The notes beneath the pieces were generated by a model, which saw only the letters and a list, made by a program, of their open reading frames with translations, had not been told where the DNA came from and searched no databases. This document shows positions 57,539 through 64,000 of a DNA stretch of 64,000 nucleotides, in pieces. This DNA is from Clostridiales bacterium (GTDB lineage Bacteria > Bacillota > Clostridia > Lachnospirales > Lachnospiraceae): the NCBI GenBank assembly GCA_029227635.1, contig JAQYAH010000043.1:1-64000 (forward strand). Direction: 5' to 3'. Each line of letters starts with the position of its first letter. Within the stretch, counting starts at the first letter, position 1. A program made the position numbers and the translations under genes.

Positions 57539-58288
57539 TTATTTAAGCTCCTTAATATTTGTCTTATTCAGGTAGCGCTTTGGCGCTGCCCGATCGGTTA
57601 TTATCTGAGTTATGTCGGAGAACTCTGCAAATTTCACCGCCGCAATGGTGTCAAATTTACTTCGGTCCGCCACCAGATAACATTCCTTGGAGCGCTTTAT
57701 TGCCGCATGCTTCACCGCTCCCTCCTCGATCTTGGGAGTTGTGATCTCACATCTTACATCAATGGCATCCACACCGATAAAGCTCTTGGTGAAGTAATAT
57801 TTCTGGAGATCCTCCACCGCGTCGGCTCCTATAACCGCCTCCGTGACACCGTTTACTCCTCCGGAGAGGATCTGAACTCTAAAACCTTTTCTGGCAAGGA
57901 CCAGGGCATGGTTAACCCCATTTGTTACATAGGTTGCATCTCTCTCGCTGATGAAATCCAGCATCTCGGTAGTGGTGGTTCCGGCGTCGATATATACAAA
58001 GTCATCCTTGCAGATAAGAGATGCGGCATACTCGGCAATCTTTCGCTTGGCCTCCCGGTTTCTGGAAGCCTTCTCGTTGACATCCACCATGTTGATGGTT
58101 CTTCCGGGCTCCGCAACCACCGCGCCTCCGAACACCTTCTTGACTCTTCCCTCGGCATCCAGTTCCACAATATCCCGGCGGATAGTGGATTCGCTGACTC
58201 CCAGGGCATTGGCAATGTCCGTTACCTTGACCGACTTGTCCTTCTCGAGCATATCAAGAATATATTCAAATCTCTTAAACTGAAGCAT
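57539..58288 (-). CDS. DeoR/GlpR family transcriptional regulator
   Basis: 'RFEYILDMLEKDKSVKVTDIANALGVSESTIRRDIVELDAEGRVKKVFGGAV'. Confidence 0.95.
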   Translation of the reverse strand: MLQFKRFEYILDMLEKDKSVKVTDIANALGVSESTIRRDIVELDAEGRVKKVFGGAVVAEPGRTINMVDVNEKASRNREAKRKIAEYAASLICKDDFVYIDAGTTTTEMLDFISERDATYVTNGVNHALVLARKGFRVQILSGGVNGVTEAVIGADAVEDLQKYYFTKSFIGVDAIDVRCEITTPKIEEGAVKHAAIKRSKECYLVADRSKFDTIAAVKFAEFSDITQIITDRAAPKRYLNKTNIKELK

Positions 58289-58406
58289 TATACCTACCTC
58301 CTGTTTTGATCAATACCATCGGGTAATGTGATGCAACTGCCCCTGAATTGCTTTTTATTATAGGCTATGCTAGAATTTTTTCAAGCATTTCAAAGGAGGC
58401 CAAAAA

Positions 58407-59768
58407 ATGAAACTTTATACTGATGCGGTAATAATCCCGGTAGACAAAGACCATCGTATTATTGAAAACGGTGCCCTGGCTATCGAGGGAAACACTATAG
58501 TTGACATTGGGGATTCCGACATTATCAAGAGTCGCTACCCGGACGGAGAAGTATTTGATCTCAAAGGTGGAATCATGATTCCCGGCCTTATCAACACTCA
58601 TATTCATCTTGCCCAGTCCCTGCTCAGAGGAATGGCGGAGGAAATGCCTCTTTTCCCTGACTGGCTTCAGTATCGCATCTGGCCCATGCAGGGTTCCTAC
58701 ACCGGGGAAGAATTTCTTGTAAGCGCAAGGCTTGCCCTCTGTGAGATGATAAAGACCGGAACTACCACTTTCCTGGAGACCATGCTGGCAGATCACTATG
58801 GAATTCCCGGCCTTGTAAAAGAAGTGGAAAGCTGTGGACTCAGAGGTATGCTGAGCAAGATCGTTATGGACAGAAACACCCCCAATGATCTTCCGGACTG
58901 CATGACCGAGTCTTTGGATTCCTCTCTTGCCCTTGCCATTGACTATTATAAGGAATATAACGGTGCCGCCGACGGCAGAATTGGCATCTGGTTCGGTCCC
59001 CGCTGGAGCGGAATGTTTGAGCCGAAGCTTTTGCCTCTTATCGCTGAGAATATGCACAAGTACGGCATTCACACCGACATACATTATGCGGAAGTCACTG
59101 AGGATGCGGAGGCCATAAGAAAGGCCACGGGACTCACCCCCGGTCAGTACCTCAAGGAAACCGGACTTGCCGGTCCCAATACTGTGATCGTTCACGCCAC
59201 CAAGCTGGCTGACACAGACTACGAGATTCTGGCTGAGACCGGAACTTCCATCTCTCACTGTCCCATATCCTCCATGCACGGCTCCTTAGGGTATCTGGAT
59301 GTGCCGAAGGCTCTCGATACCGGAGTCAACGTTGCTATGGGAACAGACGCTCTTGCCTGCGACAACAATGCGGATCTTTTCCTGGATATGAGAGTTGGAG
59401 CCCTTCTTCAGACTTTTGTCAAAAGCGACAGCCGTGCGCTTCCGGCCTACAAAGTTCTGGAAATGGCTACTATCAACGGAGCCAAAGCCTTAGGTCTTGA
59501 GGACAAAATAGGTTCTCTGGAGATTGGCAAAAGAGCCGATTTTGCCGTCCTCAACACCAACCAGATCAAGTATGCTCCCAGAGTCAATCCCGTATCTTAC
59601 GTTGTCTACGGCTCCGTAGGAAATGACGTAATGCTCACCGTCTGTGACGGCAAGGAACTCTACAGAAACGGCAAGGTTCTCACCATGGATGAGGAAAAAT
59701 GCATGACAGAAGCCAATATTCTCGGCAAGGCGAAGTATGAGAAGCTTCTGAATCACACCCTGATCTGA
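58407..59768 (+). CDS. Amidohydrolase family protein (MtaD/TrzA-like deaminase)
   Basis: 'PGLINTHIHLAQSLLRGMAEEMPLFPDWLQ', 'VIVHATKLADTDYEILAETGTSISHCPISSM', 'AMGTDALACDNNADLFLDMR'. Confidence 0.93.
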   Translation: MKLYTDAVIIPVDKDHRIIENGALAIEGNTIVDIGDSDIIKSRYPDGEVFDLKGGIMIPGLINTHIHLAQSLLRGMAEEMPLFPDWLQYRIWPMQGSYTGEEFLVSARLALCEMIKTGTTTFLETMLADHYGIPGLVKEVESCGLRGMLSKIVMDRNTPNDLPDCMTESLDSSLALAIDYYKEYNGAADGRIGIWFGPRWSGMFEPKLLPLIAENMHKYGIHTDIHYAEVTEDAEAIRKATGLTPGQYLKETGLAGPNTVIVHATKLADTDYEILAETGTSISHCPISSMHGSLGYLDVPKALDTGVNVAMGTDALACDNNADLFLDMRVGALLQTFVKSDSRALPAYKVLEMATINGAKALGLEDKIGSLEIGKRADFAVLNTNQIKYAPRVNPVSYVVYGSVGNDVMLTVCDGKELYRNGKVLTMDEEKCMTEANILGKAKYEKLLNHTLI

Positions 59769-59770
59769 TT

Positions 59771-60226
59771 CTAATATCTTACACTATGACTGATAAGCTC
59801 TTCTTCCTCATATTCAAGCTTCATGAGGAAGAAGGGTTTTTCTTTTCTCAGCAGTTCCAGAAAGACTCTGTCCCCTTCCCAGAGATTCAGCTCTCCTATC
59901 TTATCTTTAGGGATCCAGCGAAGCTCTCCCTCGTCACATTCCATAAGGTCTCCTGAAAATTCATTCGCTGTAAAAAGACACATGTACTCCGTCTCAGTCT
60001 TGTTCTGGACAAAAGTAATGAATCCCCGGAACTTAAATCCGGTGAGGGTAAGACCGGTCTCCTCTTTAACCTCTCTTATGAGGCACTCCTCCGGACTCTC
60101 TCCGGGCAAAAACTTACCTCCCACACCTATCCACTTTCCCTCATTGATGTCATTTATCTTCTTGTTGCGAAGGAGCATGAGATAACAGTCGTCTTTTTCT
60201 ATGTAGCACAGTGTTGTCATTTTCAT
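59771..60226 (-). CDS. Nudix hydrolase (8-oxo-dGTP diphosphatase-like)
   Basis: Nudix box 'GKFLPGESPEECLIREVKEETGL'; start at MKMTTLCYIEK. Confidence 0.93.
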   Translation of the reverse strand: MKMTTLCYIEKDDCYLMLLRNKKINDINEGKWIGVGGKFLPGESPEECLIREVKEETGLTLTGFKFRGFITFVQNKTETEYMCLFTANEFSGDLMECDEGELRWIPKDKIGELNLWEGDRVFLELLRKEKPFFLMKLEYEEEELISHSVRY

Positions 60227-60301
60227 AGTAATTGTCTCCAAAAAAAACAAGCCCGTGCTCCTGATCTTCCACCGGGAACACGGGCCGTAATTCATTTGCG
60301 T

Positions 60302-60733
60302 TTAAGCCTGATCTTCAAGCTGTGATGTACAGTGAGGACATCTTGTAGCGTTGATATCGATCTTGGACTTACAGTAAGGACATTCTTTGGTGGTCTCCGG
60401 TGCAGGAGCCTTCTCTGCCTCTTTGCGGGCATGTACTTTGTTCATCGCCTTGACTACCATGAAGATCACAAAGCCAATGATGATGAAGTTGATGATTGCT
60501 GTAACAAGCATTCCGAAATTCAGTACCGGAGCTGCTTCCCCCGCTCCAAGGGGCACTACCCAGCTTTCAAAGCTAATCCCACCTGTGATCACTGAGATCA
60601 CCGGCATAATGATTCCCTCAACGAGGCCGGTAACAATAGCAGTGAAGGCGGATCCCAAAACCATACCGATTGCAAGATCCATCACATTACCCCGGGCAAT
60701 GAACTCCTTAAACTCATTAAAAAACTTCTTCAT
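60302..60733 (-). CDS. mscL: Large-conductance mechanosensitive channel with C-terminal zinc ribbon
   Basis: 'FKEFIARGNVMDLAIGMVLGSAFTAIVTGLVEGIIMPVI', C-terminal 'CPYCKSKIDINATRCPHC'. Confidence 0.96.
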   Translation of the reverse strand: MKKFFNEFKEFIARGNVMDLAIGMVLGSAFTAIVTGLVEGIIMPVISVITGGISFESWVVPLGAGEAAPVLNFGMLVTAIINFIIIGFVIFMVVKAMNKVHARKEAEKAPAPETTKECPYCKSKIDINATRCPHCTSQLEDQA

Positions 60734-60755
60734 CGTTTCCCCCTAAATGTTCTTA

Positions 60756-62294
60756 CTATTTATTTTCCTCTTTATCGATATCTTCGTACTTGATACCTGC
60801 CATCATCATGGAGATCTCATGGATAGGTGTATCTGCAGGTACAACACCCATTACCTGACCTTCATACATAACAGCGATCTTATCTGAAAGTGCCTGAATC
60901 TCCTCAAGCTCTGTGGAAACAAGGAGAACGGCTGCGCCTGCATCTCTTGCCTCAACGATCTTGGACTGTACGAAGTATGTGGCACCGATATCAAGGCCAC
61001 GTGCAGGATGCATTGCAATAAGAAGCTTGGGATCTCTCTCGAGTTCACGTCCCAGTACTACCTTCTGCTGGTTACCACCGGAAAGGTTCTGGATATATTC
61101 CTGCTCGCTGGGAGTCTTGACATTGTACTTGCTGATAATATCCTGTGCGTACTTATCGATCTTGCGCCAATCAATGAAGGGACCCTTCTTGTAGGACTTG
61201 TCGTCTGTGTTCATCAGATAAATGTTCTCTGAGAGAGTCATGGGCATGATGATACCACGGGCAATTCTGTCGGCAGGGATATGAGAAACGCCTGCATCAA
61301 GAACCTTCTTAGGATGAGCATTTGTGATCTCCTCACCGTTGATGGTCACGGTACCTTCATCTGCCTTCATAAGACCGGTAATACAGTCAACAAGTTCGTT
61401 CTGACCGTTACCGTCTACGCCGGCGATACCGATGATCTCACCAGATTTAATCTGAAGATCGAGTCCTTTAAGGGACATTCCTTCCTTCTTCTGTACGGTC
61501 TTAAGACCTTTGACATCTAGAACTACTTTCTGAGTCTCGGGATCGATCTCAGCCTTATCATAAGAAAGATCTACAGGTTTACCTACCATAAGAGTAGCGA
61601 GTTCCTGACGGGTAGTGTCCTTAACATCAACAGTTGCGGTAACTTCACCGAGACGAAGTACGGTACATCTGTCGCAGGCTCTCATAACCTCGGGGAGCTT
61701 ATGAGTGATGAAGATGATAGTCTTGCCCTCGGAGGTGAGCTGATCAAACATGATGAAGAGCTCGTCAACTTCCTGAGGTGTGAGTACTGCAGTGGGCTCA
61801 TCGAAAATGAAGAAGTTTGCACCTCTGTAGAGAGCCTTTAAGATCTCAAGTCTCTGCTGCTGACCTACTGCCATGTTGGCAACCTTGGCCTTGGGATCGA
61901 TTTCCATGTTGTAACGCTTAGCCAGCTCAGTAAACTTCTTTGCTGCAGCGTCAAGATCAAGAATAGGTGACTTGGTATCGTTCATACCAAGAACAACGTT
62001 CTCAATAGCGGTAAGTGCCGGAATGAGCATGAAGTGCTGATGTACCATACCGATACCAAGCTCAATAGCCTTATCCGGGGAATCAATATTTACAAGCTTG
62101 CCGTCAAAATAAATCTCACCTGAAGTCTGAGTATAGAGACCGTAAAGGATGTTCATAAGTGTAGATTTGCCGGCACCGTTTTCTCCTAAAAGTGCATGTA
62201 CTTCGCCTTTCTTAACGTCAAGATTAACGTTGTGGTTCGCACGAACTCCGGAAAAGTACTTGCAGATATTTTTCATTTGAAGAGCATATTCCAT
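60756..62294 (-). CDS. ABC transporter ATP-binding protein, double-ABC (BMP/nucleoside-type), second system
   Basis: 'ALLGENGAGKSTLMNILYG', 'NLSGGNQQKVVLGRELERDPKLLIAMHPARGLDIGAT'. Confidence 0.95.
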   Translation of the reverse strand: MEYALQMKNICKYFSGVRANHNVNLDVKKGEVHALLGENGAGKSTLMNILYGLYTQTSGEIYFDGKLVNIDSPDKAIELGIGMVHQHFMLIPALTAIENVVLGMNDTKSPILDLDAAAKKFTELAKRYNMEIDPKAKVANMAVGQQQRLEILKALYRGANFFIFDEPTAVLTPQEVDELFIMFDQLTSEGKTIIFITHKLPEVMRACDRCTVLRLGEVTATVDVKDTTRQELATLMVGKPVDLSYDKAEIDPETQKVVLDVKGLKTVQKKEGMSLKGLDLQIKSGEIIGIAGVDGNGQNELVDCITGLMKADEGTVTINGEEITNAHPKKVLDAGVSHIPADRIARGIIMPMTLSENIYLMNTDDKSYKKGPFIDWRKIDKYAQDIISKYNVKTPSEQEYIQNLSGGNQQKVVLGRELERDPKLLIAMHPARGLDIGATYFVQSKIVEARDAGAAVLLVSTELEEIQALSDKIAVMYEGQVMGVVPADTPIHEISMMMAGIKYEDIDKEENK

Positions 62295-62318
62295 TTTGTC
62301 TACCTAACCTTTCCTCAA

Positions 62319-63236
62319 TTAGTTCTTCTCGTACGGAATAGTTTCAGCCGCAGGGCTGCCTGACTTACCTGCAGATACTACGAGTGCAAGGATAGTGAGA
62401 ACGTAAGGAAGCATCTGAAGGAGCTGATCGGGAATAGGTGTGTTGAGGGCTGCAAACTTAGCCTCAAGAGCCTGACCACCACCAAATACGAGTGAAGCGA
62501 TAAGTACACCGAGAGGTGAATATCTTCCGAATACAACTGCTGACAGTGCAATGAAACCACGTCCTACTACCATGTCCTCGTTGAATCTTGAGAGGTTGAT
62601 AGTGCTGAGGTAAGCACCTGCAAGTCCGCACATCATTGTGCTGTAGAGAACTGCGCCGTAACGCACACGATATACATTGATACCAAGAGTATCGCAGGCA
62701 CGGGGGTTCTCACCTACCGCACGAACCTTAAGTCCGAGTTTGGTATGGAACATTACATAGTGTGACACGAAGAGAAGTGCAATAATAACATAGATCATAA
62801 TGTTATAGTTGAAGAACATCTCTCCAATGTAAGGGATATCGGAAAGTCCGGGAATGTGGACCTTGCCAATGGAGTTTACTTTGTCCGCTGTGGAGTTTAC
62901 ACCAAAAGCGATACGGTTAAGTGTAGTTGAAAGACCAAGGCCCAGAATATTGTAGGCCGCACCTACTACAGTCTGGTCTGCCATGAGAGTGATGGTCATG
63001 AAGGCAAAAAGTACACCGGCCAGAATACCTGAGGCCATAGCTGCCAGAAGTCCGATCCATACACTGCCGGTCTTGATTGCAGTTACATAACCAACGAAAG
63101 CACCAATGAGCATGATACCTTCGGCACCGATATTCAGGATACCTGAACGCTCGGCATAAACAAGTCCCATCGCCGCAATAAGGATGGGCATCATCATTCG
63201 AATATCTGTATTAATAAAACTAGCGATAGCACCCAT
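62319..63236 (-). CDS. ABC transporter permease (BMP/nucleoside-type), second system
   Basis: 'GLVYAERSGILNIGAEGIMLIGAFVGYV', 'GENPRACDTLGINV'; start at MGAIASF. Confidence 0.93.
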   Translation of the reverse strand: MGAIASFINTDIRMMMPILIAAMGLVYAERSGILNIGAEGIMLIGAFVGYVTAIKTGSVWIGLLAAMASGILAGVLFAFMTITLMADQTVVGAAYNILGLGLSTTLNRIAFGVNSTADKVNSIGKVHIPGLSDIPYIGEMFFNYNIMIYVIIALLFVSHYVMFHTKLGLKVRAVGENPRACDTLGINVYRVRYGAVLYSTMMCGLAGAYLSTINLSRFNEDMVVGRGFIALSAVVFGRYSPLGVLIASLVFGGGQALEAKFAALNTPIPDQLLQMLPYVLTILALVVSAGKSGSPAAETIPYEKN

Positions 63237-63237
63237 A

Positions 63238-64000
63238 TTAATTATCTTCCTTTGCTTTACGTTTGATCTGCATTTTCTTTCTGATTCTGTCAATGTAGTT
63301 ACTGCCGATTACAAAGAGGATTACTGTTGCCTGGATAATGTAGATGATAGCAACAGGAACCTTGGCACTGATTGACATCTGGTGTGCACCTGCGCGGAGT
63401 ACACCGAAGAGGAATGAACCAAGAGCAAGTCCGATAGGAGTACCTTTACCTAACAGAGCTGCTGCGATTCCGTCGAAACCGTATCCGGGTGAGAAGTTGG
63501 GATACATACGGATCTGGATACCAATGATCTCTACGATACCGGCAACACCTGCCATACCACCGGCAAGGAACATTGCCATAAGAGATCTCTTGTTTCCGTT
63601 GAAGCCGGCATATCTTGCTGCTTCAGCATTTAATCCTACTACGCGGGTCTCATAACCGGGCTTGGTCTTCCACAGGAACAGATAGTAGAAGATAATTCCG
63701 ATGATAGCGAAAACAAAACCAAGATTGATTCTTGTTCCCTGAACGATCTTAGGCAGCATTGCGGTTGACCAAACCTTAGCTGTCTGAGGAAGAGCACCGC
63801 CGGGTTCGAGAATAACAGACTGTACCATGTAGTTAACGATGTTGTTGGCAACATAGTTAAGCATTATGGTGGTGATCATCTCACTGGCACCAAACTTGAT
63901 CTTAAGTCCGGCTGCAAGCATACCCCAAAGGCCGCCGCCGATGAAACCGGCGATAATGCAGGCAGGGATATGAAGGAAGCTGGGCATGGGAACATAAAGA
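63238..64000 (-). CDS. ABC transporter permease (BMP/nucleoside-type), partial, runs off window end
   Basis: 'FIGGGLWGMLAAGLKIKFGASEMITTIMLNYVANNIVNYMV'; frame stays open to the last base. Confidence 0.93.
   Translation of the reverse strand, partial: LYVPMPSFLHIPACIIAGFIGGGLWGMLAAGLKIKFGASEMITTIMLNYVANNIVNYMVQSVILEPGGALPQTAKVWSTAMLPKIVQGTRINLGFVFAIIGIIFYYLFLWKTKPGYETRVVGLNAEAARYAGFNGNKRSLMAMFLAGGMAGVAGIVEIIGIQIRMYPNFSPGYGFDGIAAALLGKGTPIGLALGSFLFGVLRAGAHQMSISAKVPVAIIYIIQATVILFVIGSNYIDRIRKKMQIKRKAKEDN

Noticed and set aside
58365-59279. 304-aa minus-strand ORF
   Set aside because: Fully antisense to the clear amidohydrolase 58407..59768; shadow ORF
1-64000. tRNA, rRNA, CRISPR arrays, T-box upstream of ileS, purine riboswitch upstream of bmpA
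   Set aside because: Looked for by eye and saw none; the gap before ileS (28223-28264) is too short for a T-box. Infernal/tRNAscan would be needed to confirm absence

Overview
The window is a gene-dense bacterial chromosome segment. Protein content and gene style suggest Clostridia, probably Lachnospiraceae; this is inferred, not computed. I support about 62 protein-coding genes. I saw no rRNA, tRNA, CRISPR array, prophage or transposase. Housekeeping genes include rlmD, mutS2 (followed by a two-component system), truA, ileS, the folate genes, mscL, nudC and ybaK. The accessory theme is nucleobase or heterocycle metabolism: three amidohydrolases, an XdhC-like and a MoaE-like protein, two BMP-type nucleoside ABC transporters, and a co-directional run UbiX-NudC-amidohydrolase-BmpA-ABC-RibD-like reductase-flavin reductase-UbiD (45511 to 34848, minus strand). 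That run is my best candidate for an undescribed catabolic pathway. Other notable points: (1) an in-frame TAG inside ileS; (2) a single 907-aa FolD-FolC-5-formyl-THF cycloligase fusion whose FolD part lacks the cyclohydrolase lysine and sits next to an fchA-like gene; (3) a 38-bp perfect duplication of the rubrerythrin gene 3' end flanking a one-ORF cassette; (4) a tyrosine recombinase that has lost its catalytic Tyr and other key residues; (5) an HtrA-like pseudoprotease; (6) a Cys-less truncated AsnB-like protein translationally coupled to DUF523 and DUF4317 genes; (7) an XdhC-like protein with swapped domain order; (8) two abutting consensus DnaA boxes upstream of truA/perR; (9) 7-1-7 and ArsR-type operators over good promoters. 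All family calls come from reading motifs. No database search was run.
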